A DNA stretch of 64,000 nucleotides from Linnemannia elongata (taxonomy: Eukaryota; Mortierellomycota; Mortierellomycetes; Mortierellales; Mortierellaceae): assembly GCA_036320915.1 (NCBI GenBank), contig JAXBDG010000012.1:496001-560000 (forward strand), written 5' to 3'. Under the pieces are notes generated by a model that saw nothing but the letters and a program-made list of their open reading frames with translations, had not been told where the DNA came from and ran no database searches. Made by a program: the position numbers and the translations under genes. Positions 34,164 to 46,485 of the stretch are shown in pieces (positions within the stretch are counted from its first letter, which is position 1; each line of letters opens with the position of its first letter).

Positions 34164-35464
34164 CAAACCCTTCAGTACGACCGCCAGCAGCATCAAAAGT
34201 AATAAACATAGCACAACTTTCAGATATAAAGGGATTTCCAATCAATCGTCTTGTGGGCCTTAAAGGCATTCTCACCTAGCTTCTCCAGGCTTGCAAAAAG
34301 ACCAAAGTTAGAAGAGGAGGTGCTTGGCGGTTGATACTTTCTAATGAATGACCGAAGGAGGATAAAGTGCAACACAAGCATAACCTGCCGGTGTTACGTC
34401 TGGGAATGGTGGGATAGGTATGTTGATTTTTGGTAATGAGGGAAGGAGGTAACACTAAGAGGAAAAAAAGGAAGACGGGAGGGGGAGAGGTGTGGCATTA
34501 TCAAAGGGAAGAGGATTGGCTATGCTATGTGGGAGACACCACACACACTATGATACACCCCTTTATTTTATTGGCAGTCCAGTTTGGGGAAGCAAAAGGC
34601 ATTCTTCTCTTTACCCCTCATCCAATCATCATCTCCAGCAAGCACTTGCATCGCACCTCACATCACCTCTAAACCTTTCTCATGGCCATTTTATCTTGGC
34701 AGACATCAATCAGTATTCTATCAAGGCCGTTTTACCTCATCCAAGATTTAGACGACGTCCTAGCAGTGACCCCTTCACAACAGCATCAACATACACAACC
34801 TCGACGCTCTCACTAGTCTCTCAAAGGACTTGCATGCAAGGCCAAGGCAACTTCGGGCAATGCGTCGGTGTCATTGACGTGACATCAAGTCCCATCCACA
34901 TCCATGATTCCATTTTAAAAGTGCCTTCCACCACTCAAACAAAACCAAATAGACCATGGCTGCTTTCCTTGCCCCATTTCTTTCTCGACGACTTGCCTCC
35001 GCATCTCCTCCCTCAAGAGAGTTAGTGACCTCCGCGTTCCGAAACAAGTATGCAAATGCTCTGAAATGGCATTGGCGATTCTGGAACACAAACATCACTT
35101 CGGAGCGTAGACTAATTAGGAGAACGGGTGGGTCCAGTTTAGTGACGCAGGTGCGACTTCCAAGACAACATATGCGTTCCTTCCGAGGCACAAGGCCTGT
35201 GCTCGTGTGTTTTCGTGAGTCCGTGGGAAGACCTTCTGTTGCAACATCACCTCTTTTGAGTCCAGGCCCTCTTCCCTTGTGCTTTTCTTTGTTCTGCCTA
35301 CCTTTCTCATTTCTTCCCTTCTCTTCCTCCTTCATTCCAACTTGAACCACGTCCTCTCGTTCTATACCACTTTCACCACTTCACCTTCTACCTCTTTTTC
35401 TATCCCTACTACCTCTACCTTTTCCCCCACTTCTACCTCTTTTTCTCGCCTTCCTCATTCAGGA
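34164..35464. other. Spacer upstream of the CoA-transferase
   Basis: Mostly unassigned. A plus-strand frame at 34956-35345 starts MAAFLAPFLSRRLASASPPS, which looks like a presequence but leads into CT-rich leader sequence. It could be an upstream ORF or chance. 35,270-35,460 is CT-rich leader of the next gene. Confidence 0.35.
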
Positions 35465-37330
35465 ATGCATGTCTCTGCCATTGCACGCATAGGAATGAGT
35501 GCGCACTCTGGTCGCGCACTAGCCCAGGGTCTCACTACGTTTGCACGAGCCAATGCCTCTTCATTTGTCTCCAAGAGCATCCTTGCTGCCACACGTCCCC
35601 AGGCCGCCAATCGCCTGTTGTCCACCACGTCAGCCGTTGGACAGTTTCCCAAAGACGAGCTCCAGGCACATCCCAACCACATTTCGCCTCCTCCATCATC
35701 GAGCCAAGATAACAACGCGCCGGGGTCCGCGTTTGCAAATGGTTTGGCACTTCCGCTTGATGGAATACGCATTTTGGACTTAACACGTGTCCTCGGTACG
35801 CAGTGAGGATCTTCCGCTGTTGATTGCTTTTTCTTTCCAGGCAGTATGGCTTTTTTTTTGACGGATCGCTGATTGCCACTCTCATTCCTCTCCTCGGCCT
35901 TACACCGCAAATAGCTGGTCCATACTGCACACAAATCCTTGGTGACCTTGGGTATGATTGGCTACGAAGACCAACACATAAAATATGCAACCACCTCCTC
36001 CGTTTTCTCAAAAAATTAACCTTGCTATTATTTCATCCTTGGTGCCCTGTCATTTTTCCTTTCACTCCAGAGCCGAGGTGATCAAGGTTGAGAATCCGAA
36101 TGGCGGCGACGATACACGTGCCTGGGGCCCTCCTTTTACTTGCAACCAACACAACCTCACAGAACGAGGTGAAAGCGCCTACTTTTTGAGCGTGAACCGC
36201 AACAAAAAGTCTATAACTATCAACTTTCGGACCAAAGAAGGACAGGGAATTATCCATGACCTTGTAAAGAAGTGCGACATCCTTGTTGAGAACTATGTTC
36301 CCGGAAAACTGGAAAAGTATGGTTTAGGATACGAGCAGGTCAAGAAGCTGAACCCCAAGCTGATCTATGCTTCTATCACAGGCTATGGTCAGACAGGACC
36401 CTATGCTAACAGACCCGGTTACGACTGCATCATTGAGGCCGAAGCTGGCCTGATGCACATCACGGGTGAAAGCACCGGCCCACCAGTCATCGTGGGTGTC
36501 GCTGTTACTGGTAAGTGCTATTATTTTACACTATGGGAGAGAGAAGGGGTTTTGATGAGTCTTGATGCAAGGCCTCGCACTGAAAAGATTACTCCTCTCT
36601 TCCCCCCCACACACACGCACATTTTTTTTTTTGGTACTGTTTAGACCTCACGACGGGTTTGTACGCTCATGGTGCCATCATGGCAGCATTGCTTGCGCGT
36701 GCCAAGACGGGACGTGGTCAGCATATCGACTGCTCGCTATTAGAGTCGCAGATTGCCACACTGAGCGATATTGGAAGCAGCTATCTGATATCCGGCCAAG
36801 AGCCTCGCCGATGGGGTGCGTCGCATCCGATGATTGTGCCTTACCAAGCCTTCCCTACTCGTGACTCGCGCATTATGATTAGTGGTGGCAACGATGGTCA
36901 GTTCAAGACGCTTTGCCGCATCCTGGGACTTGAGCATCTCCCGACGGACATCCGGTTCAGGAGTAACAGCGACCGTGTCAAGCATCGTGATGAGCTGATC
37001 AAGATTATGACGGAGAAGCTGCAGGAACACGACAATCAGCATTGGCTGAAGGCATTCGAAGGACAGGGTGTCCCTTTTGCACCCATCAACGACTTTGCGC
37101 ACACGTTTGCGCATCCCCAAGTGTTGGCGCGCAAGATTGTTCAGGAGGTGGAGCACCCCAAGGCCGGCAAGATCAAGCTCATTGGTATCCCTGTGAAGTA
37201 CAGTGAGTCCAAGCCAAGTGTGCGCCTGCCTCCGCCTTTGCTTGGTCAGCATACACAGGAAATTCTGCGGGATGTGCTTCATTATGATGCCGAGACAGTG
37301 GATAGTCTTGCTACTGCTGGAGCCATCTAG
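35465..37330 (+). CDS. Mitochondrial family III CoA-transferase, SUGCT-like
   Basis: CaiB/BaiF-type enzyme; the closest eukaryotic family is succinyl-CoA:glutarate CoA-transferase, which handles glutarate from lysine breakdown in mitochondria. Exons 35465-35795, 35915-35951, 36071-36510 and 36645-37330 total 1494 nt (497 residues). The N-terminus ([20 protein letters not shown]...) is Ser/Ala/Arg-rich and acid-poor, a good mitochondrial presequence. The body has [20 protein letters not shown] at the start of the fold, [32 protein letters not shown], and the active-site region [14 protein letters not shown] with Asp241 where family III enzymes hold the catalytic aspartate. [12 protein letters not shown] and [10 protein letters not shown] follow as in SUGCT. 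The exact acyl donor and acceptor cannot be fixed from sequence. Confidence 0.9.
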
Positions 37331-39656
37331 ATAGCTATAAACCAAAAATTCATTTTCTGAATGTGCCCTACTGATGAATTGTTGTTGCAATATAATTGAG
37401 CATACGCAGATCGGAGACATATTCCCGAAGTAGTGATCAAAACTCGAAGTGATGGTCAAGGACACATCTTAATTTGGCCGTCATCAGCACACATGATCCC
37501 GCCACCATATCTACTCCAAAGCATCGTTAATACCATTCAAAGTGGCGCCTAACGGTACTTGTTTGATGGCGATTGACTACAAACTGACCGACTTGCACAG
37601 TGGTCAAAACTTGGCACTTCTGTATTGCAATCTGTATTCCCCCATCTCCCATTCAAACCAGGATTCTCTCTCCCTCCTTTCTGCAATGTACTTCAACAAG
37701 AATGCCATCATCATCGCCATCGCTCCGTTCGATCAGCGTATCTAACCAGTAGCTGGCGGTTTCGGCACTGTAATATATCTCGATGAAAAAACTGTCAAAT
37801 GTGATATTGCGTTTTTCCTATCTCGAAACAAGCTACTGCCGTGAACAATAGGACTTACAATGATGAGGCGTGAACAAAAGATCGTTCGTAGACGTGCAGG
37901 ACATTAGTATATCTATAGCGATTAAAGGAGCGAGGTAAAACAAGAGCCTAAGAACGTGGGACTCTTCATACTTTGTCGTGATACTGATATACCGATCTTG
38001 ATCGACAGAATGACAGAGGGGAAGAGAACAATTGTTAAACTCACCGCTGCAACTGAACACTAAGAGCTTACCAGGTTCAGTCAGCGGAGGTTCCGCACCA
38101 TTCAGCACACTCTATCTGTCATAGCTGTTTTCTCTCCCTGCTGATTCCGATGTCGTAAGTATCTCTACCCCACCACACGATGGCATCCTGATTAAAGAGG
38201 GATTTTCACAGATGGTCTGTTCTGTTGTCGTCGTCGATCCAGCATCGCACGTAACAGGCTGAATAGTTTTCCAAGAGGACGAAAACTACCAAGCAGATCT
38301 GCAAGAATGAGGCACCCATTGTGTTTTAGGAATAGTTGGATAAACTCAAACATTAATGCATAATTGCATAAAGGAGGTGATAAAACATCTAAGAGCCTGT
38401 TTACATTGCTTTCCTCTGGCCATTGTATTCCTGGCGCACACCGAATATCACACACTCCTATAGCCTGCATCAGTTTGCTAGTAAATGAAAGATGAGGTGG
38501 AAGTATCAGTGTTTCTTAATGCTTATTTTAATAAAGGTGAAATGTTTAATGGAAAGATGCAGGTTCAAGAAACAACGATATAGTAGTTTACACAGGCGCG
38601 CGGCACCGTACTAAATCTAAAACAGCCATATCCCATCCTAAACTTGGATCAGGCTCGATATCATTCTCTGATGTTTGTATTTTTAGATCGAGTTCCCTCC
38701 TAAACATACATGATGCTGTTAATTATCCAGGGATAACATTGTTAACCGTTTTGTATTGTTTCGTGATTACTTTTCTTGATTTTTCTTCATTTTTCTCCGT
38801 ATGATTTGCTCCCTCTTCGTTCCCACAGCTTCGCCCGCTTGTCCCATCATAAGGAACAAAGAACAAAAGAATGAAAAAGACAAAAAAGTAAAAAAGGAGG
38901 GGCACTTGTATGTATCCGTTCATACTTAGCCACAATGCTTTGCTGTCATGTCATTGATCGGCGAAAAGATGTTTGTCTCGGGTCGAAACCAAAGGGTTAC
39001 CAGCAATGAATATCCTCTTTGTCTCAATGAAACGCGTCGCGTCATATCCATCAGTAATATCGTATCAGTAGTGGGTCATTTTGCATTTTCTTCTTATCAA
39101 CCCCAGAATAGCTGATTTCCCAGCTTGAATTGGTCCAAAGCGAGTTTGCCTATATTGCTTTCGTGGGCGCGCATATCACGGCCGCGGCTAGCCTCTGAAG
39201 CCGTCTATGTAAGAACAGCGAGCCTGTTTGGGTATGTCAAACTCATTGTATGATGCCTTGGATCTACGACTGCCAAATAAATGAAACTGCGTTCCATGAA
39301 GCAGTGATTTCGCAGGATATACCCCAAGAGTATTGTCTTCTTTATTTACACTTGACCAGTCCTTGTCGCTGATAATAAACTGGCGGTTTCTCACGATCGC
39401 AGCTTTCGGATGGTTAAGTGCAGTAAGCAAAGTGGCGTCCTTGCTTGTCGGTCCTGTTCCCTGCATGCTGACAGAGACTCGAGAAGTGGTGTTTGCGAGT
39501 TGCTCAAAAAAACATACGAAGTGAAAAGGAAGTTGAGATGGTGAGCACGTGTTCACGACAGATCATATAAAAGCACTCTACTCTCAAGTCTTTTCTATTT
39601 CTTTTTTCTTCTTCACTCCTCTTTGGCCTCCTCCCTTGGCACCCACCTCTACCGCA
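37331..39656. other. Long intergenic stretch, no confident gene
   Basis: Several minus-strand frames (37833-38108, 38192-38470, 39188-39556) have mixed composition but no domain I recognise. They may be fragments of decayed genes or exons of an unrecognised one. A poly-T-flanked spacer follows near 39590-39610. Confidence 0.35.
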
Positions 39657-40920
39657 TCTTTTGGACCCCGCTCGCTGAATAAGCGATAACTGGTAAATCA
39701 GCACACCTTTTCCCTTCCCTCCTCTTTCCTTTCAAGAAAGCAGAAAACGAAAGAGAGTGTGTGGGGATGGTTATTTTTCACTCTTCCAGCCTTTTGCTTG
39801 CAGTCAAGCCTTTCTTGGCTTTCTTGCCGGAGTGCGCGTTTTGGTTTATTTTTGCGTTATTTGTTATGTTCTATCGTCGCTCCTTCTTCACTGCTTGGAC
39901 GTCCATTCTCTGCCTTTCTTCGTGCTCCGTCCTTTCTTCCGCTGTGGGGTGTGTGTTTGGCTTTGATTTTCACCGTTCTTTCTTTGTTGGTTATTATCTG
40001 CAGGTGTGTGTCTACGTCCGAGTTGTTTTGCTCGCTCCTTCTTTACTCGACTACACGGATCCCACACTCTCTCGTTTTCTTCGTTGCCTTCTTTTATACA
40101 CTCTTCGTTTCCCCGGTTCCCACGCTGTGCCATCTTCGTCGTTCTTGAGTGATGTCTCCATCATTGTTACGTTGTTTCCACACTGATCAAAACTGATCAG
40201 AAAACATATAGACAAATTGGGTCGTGTGTGCTTTGTACTGATCATCAGTGATTTTTGATTATTGTCATCTGAATCAACTTTAGTGATGTGAGAGGTCAAG
40301 CCTGGATCTACCGTCAAGAACGGGTAGTGAGGGGAGGAATCAACCCCTCTCCCTTACGCCCGCCCCTACAGTCTAGGGCCCCTGCTCGCTGGTTCAGCGA
40401 CACCTGGTAAGATACATACTTCCCTTCCCTTCCCTTCTTTTCCTCTACCTCCTTTCTCCTTTTCCTCTTACATTCATTTCCATTTCCTTTAAAGTAACAC
40501 GAAAAGAAGAGAGGGTGCGCGTGTGTATCCTTGTTTCACTCTTCCCCCCTCCCCTCCACTTTTTTTTCTGTCTTCGCCCCTTTCTTTGCGTGAAGTGCGC
40601 GTCCGCGCTGGTTTCGCTTCGTTCCCTTCCCTTCCCTTCCTTTCCCTTCCGCCTTCTTTCCTCCGTTTTCCCTAAACACTACTTTCCACCACACTCTCCC
40701 TCTTCACCATAACCTGATCGCCACTGATTACATCATTTCACGCAGATCAGTGATCAATAATCAGTGATCAGTGAGCAATAATCTGGTGCATCTACACGCC
40801 CTTTTGGTGGCGCAACTTTTTACTAATAAGGACATTTCCCTGTCGTCTTATCACTTTAGTATCAAGGGGTGCCGAGCGGAGGTCGGGAGGAGTCAAAACC
40901 CCCCTCTCCCCCCCCTAACC
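39657..40920 (+). repeat. Two diverged tandem copies of a roughly 0.6-0.7 kb unit
   Basis: Copy A (about 39657-40345) and copy B (about 40372-40920) share the same order of landmarks: CTCGCTG...AGCGA...CTGGTAA, a CCTT/TTCC pyrimidine tract, CGAAA-GAGAG-GTG leading to TTTCACTCTTCC, a cluster of TGATCA/CAGTGATC motifs, and a final GGAGGARTCAA...CCCCTCTCCC. Similarity is patchy, so the copies are old. The several overlapping hydrophobic open frames in copy A (39757-40186) follow from its T/C richness and are not considered genes. Confidence 0.6.
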
Positions 40921-41157
40921 TAAGTGTCCGCAAGTCCCCCTTGGCACGGTTGTCCTTCTTTGCGCTATACTGTCTGGCCTTCTAGACGGTACTGTTCAAA
41001 GCAACATTAGTACTGGATATTGCACTGCGTCAATCTCTAGTTGGCCATTCAGGTAAAGAAGGGGATGTCACAGGCGTGGGTACGCCGGCATGGTGGTCGC
41101 CCTGGGGGGGCTTCTCTCTTCAAATTCTCTTTTTTTTTATTTTTTTTCTATTTAGGA
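40921..41157. other. Unassigned spacer
   Basis: Contains G- and C-runs (near 41101) and a T-run (41130-41150). No gene seen. Confidence 0.3.
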
Positions 41158-41590
41158 TGGGGTCGCGGGCTCATATGGGATTCTGAGGGCTAATTACGGG
41201 GTCGCGGGCAATGGGGTTCTGAGGGCTCATTAAGGGGACGCGGGATCATGGGCTCGAGGGATAATTGTGTGTCCACTCAGAACGATGGCACACTTATGGG
41301 GACGCGGGCTTATGCCTATGATGACACTCATACTGAGGTTTGAGGCACTTTCCACTGTCGGCTTTTCTTTGTTGGAGTGGCATTAAGGCAACTGAGGGCA
41401 CAAACCTTGCGGATGATGACTCTTGCTCCAAGTCTGACGCACCTTCCAATCGGCTTTTCATTAATGTTGGAGTGGCATTAAGGCAACTGAGGGCACCAAA
41501 CTTGCCTATGATGACACTTGCATCCAGTCTGAGGCAGTTTCCACTGTCGGTTTTTCCTTAACTATGGTGGCATGGGACAACTGATGGCCT
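41158..41590 (+). repeat. Nested tandem repeats of about 40 bp and about 95 bp
   Basis: GGGGWCGCGGG begins four irregular units at about 41159, 41198, 41233 and 41298, with GGGCTMAT.. between them. Then three units of about 95 bp follow. An exact 31-bp core containing GTTGGAGTGGCATTAAGG recurs at about 41370 and 41465, and TGATGACWCTTGC.CC.AGTCTGA recurs near 41415 and 41510. Non-coding as far as seen. Confidence 0.75.
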
Positions 41591-42822
41591 GCTTTTTTGA
41601 TTTTCTTTTTTTTTTCAAACTATCAAACTACCAACCTTTGGGGCACTCGGCTCGCGACCTCCTCGCGGTGTGCCCTGGACTGTGGGAGAGCCCACAGACA
41701 GACGGCGAGCTATACATAAAAGTTTTTTTCTAAGCACTCTTCATATTTTTTTTTGGTTCCTGGATGATCGAAAATGAATGAGTGGGAATGAAGGCATGGG
41801 ATGGACAGGAGACGTATAGTGGTTGAAAGTGACCAAGTTCCGCTACGGGTGGTTGTGCCTGATGATGGTGGCTCAATCTTGGGATGCACAAGATGGTTTA
41901 ATCCTTTTATTAAGAGCCTCTTATTCATTTCGTTTGAAAGTAATGTTAGGAGGAAGTGAAAGAGGAAAACAAGCCGGAACGAGGAGATGAATCATAAACT
42001 ATGCGAGGATATAAGATAATTAGACCGCCACAGAGGGACTGAATAACACCCTCTTATTCTCGATTCAGTGGAAAAGATCTCACATTTCAAAGTAAAGTGG
42101 GATTTTTCTGCAAAAAGAAGTGTAAGTCAAAAGCCTTCACAGTTGGAGCTCAGGTTGGATTTTTGTTCAGACCTTTCGCACCCACCTTCTATTCCCCTCT
42201 CTTGTTGTCTCTGGATACTCCTTGAGAAATATTGCACGGTCTTACGCGCGGTATGCACCCTTACCATACCATCTACGTCCTTACCCCGAGTGCTTTCTTT
42301 GTCCAAACCTCGTTCTCTTTTTTTTGTTTGCTATTAACGTTTTTTTTTTTTGCTTTCTTTTGTCTTTCATTGCCTTTTTTCATATTCTCCTCTTCCTTTT
42401 CTTCAAATCTCCTTCTGTGTCCTGATATGTCCCATCTTACTCATCGCCGGTTATGCCTTTTCCTTCATGACTCGATGCAGACCTCAATGCTTGTGAAGTA
42501 TAGTCTTGCTCGATACCAAGTCTCTTGCCCTGCTGATTTTCCCTCGCGACCAAAGATCCTCTGTGTTTCCAGTATAGAATACAAAGCTCCATGATCGTGC
42601 GTCTGTGGGAACGGATGACATAAAAACGTGGCACAGCCAACTTTATACCCATCTCTTATTTTTGATTTTTCTTCTTACGACCTCGAGGTTGATGAATGAG
42701 TCTTCCACAATGAGAAGTGAACTCAGCTCACGAACATTGAGGAAATACGTGAAGTAACTTTTGTTTATTTTTTTTCGCTCTTGACAATAAAAATGGTGTA
42801 AAAGAAGCGAAACAATGACACT
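41591..42822. other. Unassigned spacer downstream of MFS gene
   Basis: T-runs and pyrimidine-rich stretches (42290-42420). Open frames here have no recognisable domain. Includes the 3' region of the MFS gene. Confidence 0.35.
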
Positions 42823-44444
42823 TTAAGTCTGGTATCTGAAGTCGGGATGCTTGTCCAGCAGATTCTTGCCCTGGCAGGCACGGGCATACTCCTCGGGTGT
42901 GAAATTAGCGCGGCGCCTGTTGATCAGGGTGTACATCGTCTTGGAGACTAAGGACATGATCGCTGCAGCACCGCATAAGCAGGCACTAATGGTATGACCA
43001 TGGACATATCCATCAGCAGCATCACTAGGACGGTACACCTGTGATCCGATCGCGCCGCCAATGCATCCCAAGGACACAATCATTCCAATAGCCACGGCGC
43101 GCTTGGAGTGACCGCCAATGTTGCCCGAGAACCAAGCGAACATGGCTGGGGCTGAGGAGAACACACCGCAGCAAGTGACGGTCAGGGACACGTAGCGGGC
43201 AGACACGGATGAGTCCTTGGTGACGATAAGCAGGATAAAGCCAATGCAGCCGACAACTGACGGCACAAAGCAGTGCAAGCCACGCTCGCGGAAGCGGTCT
43301 GAAGACATGGCACAGATAATAGTGGTGACTGTGGCGGCGGCAAAGGCGGGGGCAGTCATGATCTGGGTGGTAACGACACTATACTTAAATTGGAGGACAA
43401 TGGAGGGGATGAAAAGCGACATGGCATATAATGGGATCGAGCCACAAATATATCCGATAATGTAGGCATAGGTCTGCCAGTCCGTGAAGGCCAGGCGGGC
43501 TTGAGACCAGGAGAATTCAGTCTCAGAAGCAGGGCCGGCGTCGATGCGGAGGCGCTCGGCAGCCAGTAGACGCTCCTCGGGAGTCAGGAACATGGCTTTC
43601 TCGGGAGAGTCGGCCAAACCGAACCAAGCGAGGAGACAGACGACTAAAGTAGCAGCACCCTCGATGATAAAGATCCACTGCCAGCCCAAGAGGCCGCCCT
43701 TGCCATCGAGCTTGGAGATACCATAGGCGAGAATACCTCCAAAAGCGCCGCTAAAAGTGGCCATGGAGAACCAGAGACCGTTGCGGGTGGCCAGCTCTCT
43801 GCGGGTGTAGAAGGTCGAGACCATGAAGATGACACCAGGAACGAGGCCGGCTTCAGCGAGGCCGAGGAAGAAGCGAGCGGCTAGGAGGCCGCCATAATCC
43901 TTGACAGCGGCCATGGCCATCATGATGATGGCCCAGACAATCATGATGATGGCGATCCACAGTTTGGGGCCGACCTTCTTAAGCTAATCGAAAAGATTCA
44001 ACAGGGAGAAAAGTGAGTTTTAGTATTTCATTTGTGGAGGATAGGGTCATTTATCTTGAAATATGAATGCAGGGTCCCAGGTACAATCCTAGATTTCAAT
44101 TCCCGGTAAGAGCAAAATGAATGGTCTGTCTTATGTTCCATTGTCCTTACCATGATGTTCGAAGGAACCTCGAACAAGATGTAGCCAAAGAAAAAGATGG
44201 TCAAGGTCATGTTGAACTGAGTGCCGGTCAACTCAAGGTCGCGTTCGAGGCCTGCAACTCGAGCATTGCCAATGTTGGAGCGATCCAGGAAACTGAAGAG
44301 ATACAGAAGCGACCAGATGGGGACGAGACGGTAGTCGAGTTTGCGCTTGAGGGTGCGGATGGCGAGGCTATCAGGATCGAATTCTGCAACTTGGCCAATG
44401 GTCTTCTCCTCAAGGACATCGACGTGCTCTTGCTTTTCTGACAT
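42823..44444 (-). CDS. MFS transporter, anion:cation symporter (Dal5/Tna1-like) family
   Basis: Plasma-membrane permease of the fungal ACS family, whose members carry allantoate, nicotinate, pantothenate and similar organic anions. Exons 44444-44151 and 43983-42823 join in phase 0 to 484 residues. The first half has LDYRLVPIWSLLYLFSFLDR followed by SNIGNARVAGLE, the typical TM1 region (D-R-N-I-G-N-A). YILFEVPSNIM, then LGLAEAGLVPGVIFMVSTFY (TM4) and ELATRNGLWFSMA follow as in the family. About twelve hydrophobic segments are present; the second half has SFIPSIV-like LFIPSIVLQF and SSAPAMFAWFSGNIGGHSKR. The tail is hydrophilic (FTPEEYARACQGKNLLDKHP). The substrate cannot be told from sequence. 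Confidence 0.92.
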
Positions 44445-46308
44445 TATGTAAAGTTGGTAAGGAGAGTCGATTTATCAGGATGGAACTTGAGTGAGGAAAT
44501 TAATGAATAGTAAAGAATATACAAGGCGAGTGAAGAAGTATATACAATGAGTGAAGGTAAAGTGAATTGAGTGGATGGTGGAGGATGAGGATGAAGACGA
44601 ACGTGATCTTGAAGATGGTGGGCAAAAGGACGAATAGATGCAGTTCTTTTATACCTTTTCACTCCTCCTTCTTCAGCTTTCAAGGATTGTGTTTGCAACT
44701 TTGCTTAAAGCCAGTAAGAACGGATTTATCGTGCTGTCCTACAATCCCGAAAGTCAGGGATGTTTCTTTCACTCCATTGTGCTATCGAATCAACGTTAGC
44801 CCCTGTCAGATGAGATGAGAGTTGAAATGTGTACTGCGTTCGAATATGTTGAGGAGAGAGAGCGGTGGCTAAGGCTTGTGGAGTAAACCTTAGCTCCTCC
44901 GCGATTGAACGGTTGCAGTAGGCCGACTAGTCATAATAAAAAAAACACCCACGGACACCTCGAGAGAGACAAGAAGCAAAGGTGCGCTTTGTCACTTTTT
45001 TCCCTCTTGTTTTTGGTTGGGGGCCATATCGGCCTTTCCGGACTCGACAGGGTTTGGCTCGATCGATCAATTTCTTGGGCGAGTGTTTTTCTATGTTATC
45101 CGAACTGGTTTGACCTGTAGAATATCACATTGTTTGTAGACTCAAGCATAAACATAAACCATACATATGTTGCCAAGTAGGTTTCGACGTTATTGTCTGG
45201 CCCGGAATGTCGAATATCTGGTCCCTCTGGTACATCTCCCATTTGTATGCATATGTGCATATGTACTGTAACACCTAACTCACCGAATAACAACTCCCTT
45301 TCTGGAAACAGTTGTTAAATTACATAGCTTGAGGGCCACCAGAGACCCATAAACTTCCACAGTCCATGCCGATCATCGGACTCGATATCGGCGATTTAAA
45401 GTTCGCAGAGGATTTGTGCACAATCTTTTTTTTTTGAGGAAGTAATAAGGGACATGTGGAGGAATAAGGATAAACCGTCGGTAGAGCCGGGTTCTTACTC
45501 CAATCGCTGTACTCAGCGGTACTACTCGACACGGTAACATAAACAATGTACATGTGTTTGTTTGGAAACCCTTCCATCCTACCCCAAAAAACGGTGATAT
45601 TTGCCGTGATTTCCTCCTTCTCCACAATTCACCCAAACACTAAATCACTGATAGACAATAAGGAGACAAAGCGCAAGGCGATGGGCCAATCAAAGCTGGC
45701 CCCGACAATAAGCCCTACCTTTGTGATGAAGCAGAGTCCGACAGTACTTTTTCCTAATTGCTTTGAATCATGCGTTCAGTCAAAATGTCCTTTCCGGGTG
45801 TCTGTGTAATGCTCAGACAGGACTCAGAAAGAAAGGTGTGGGGTTTTGTTACTTTTTATTGTGAAAGGAAGAAAAAGAAAGAGAAAGGAGAGTGTGTGTA
45901 GGTAACAGAGGGAGCAGTAGGCAAAAGGAGAGGAAGTAAATTAGTTGCAGACTGAGGAAGAAGGCAGGAAGAACAGGGGGTCTATTTATTCTAGGCACCG
46001 GAAAGGGCTGAGACAGGGACATGAGAACTGAATCAGGAACTGAACGTCAATGAGCAAAGGGGTGAAACGAAAGAGGAATACAGGTTGCTGACAGAATGGT
46101 GTCAGACGAATATACTCTTCACCAGTAGACTATCATGGGATCCAATGAGCTTGTAAAAAGGTATATAAATCGGAGGGTAGTTTTTTTTTTTTTTTTGTAT
46201 CGTCAGATTTTAATCCGAGACTGCTCCAATAAATTGGTCACAGTTCTATGGAAGTCTAAGTATAGCTCGATAATGCCTTATTCCTTCCGCCTGGCAATCA
46301 AGACAGCT
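44445..46308. other. Intergenic, no confident gene
   Basis: MFS promoter side, then unassigned DNA. Frames at 45096-45293, 45320-45636 and 45546-45809 have no recognisable domain. A 16-bp sequence TATAAATCGGAGGGTA at 46164-46179 recurs at 46951-46966. Confidence 0.35.
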
Positions 46309-46485
46309 TGGGTGGTAGGTGTGCCAGCCTCGTGGCACAGGGTTTCCAATTGACAGACTTTGCTGTCATAAACTACCGGCGCCCTAGCTGTGCGTTCGTC
46401 AACGAATGGAAGATGGTTGGGTGATAGGTGTGCCCACTTTTGGGCACGGGGGTTTCCGATTGACAGTCTATGCTGCCCTACTACC
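46309..46485 (+). repeat. Tandem duplication of about 67 bp, spaced 110 bp
   Basis: 46309-46376 and 46419-46485 share GGGTGRTAGGTGTGCC, a small hairpin (GTGCCAGCCTCGTGGCAC in copy 1, GTGCCCACTTTTGGGCAC in copy 2), GGGTTTCC.ATTGACAG and CTACC. The compensated stem in both copies hints at a structured unit. Confidence 0.65.

Noticed and set aside
34956..35345. Frame starting MAAFLAPFLSRRLASASPPS as first exon of the CoA-transferase
   Set aside because: The CoA-transferase already has a good presequence from 35465, and no donor/acceptor pair linking the two was evident.
39757..40186. Three overlapping plus-strand frames encoding hydrophobic proteins
   Set aside because: All three frames are open at once because the DNA is T/C-rich repeat sequence. 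None has a recognisable domain, and the region belongs to the tandem repeat.
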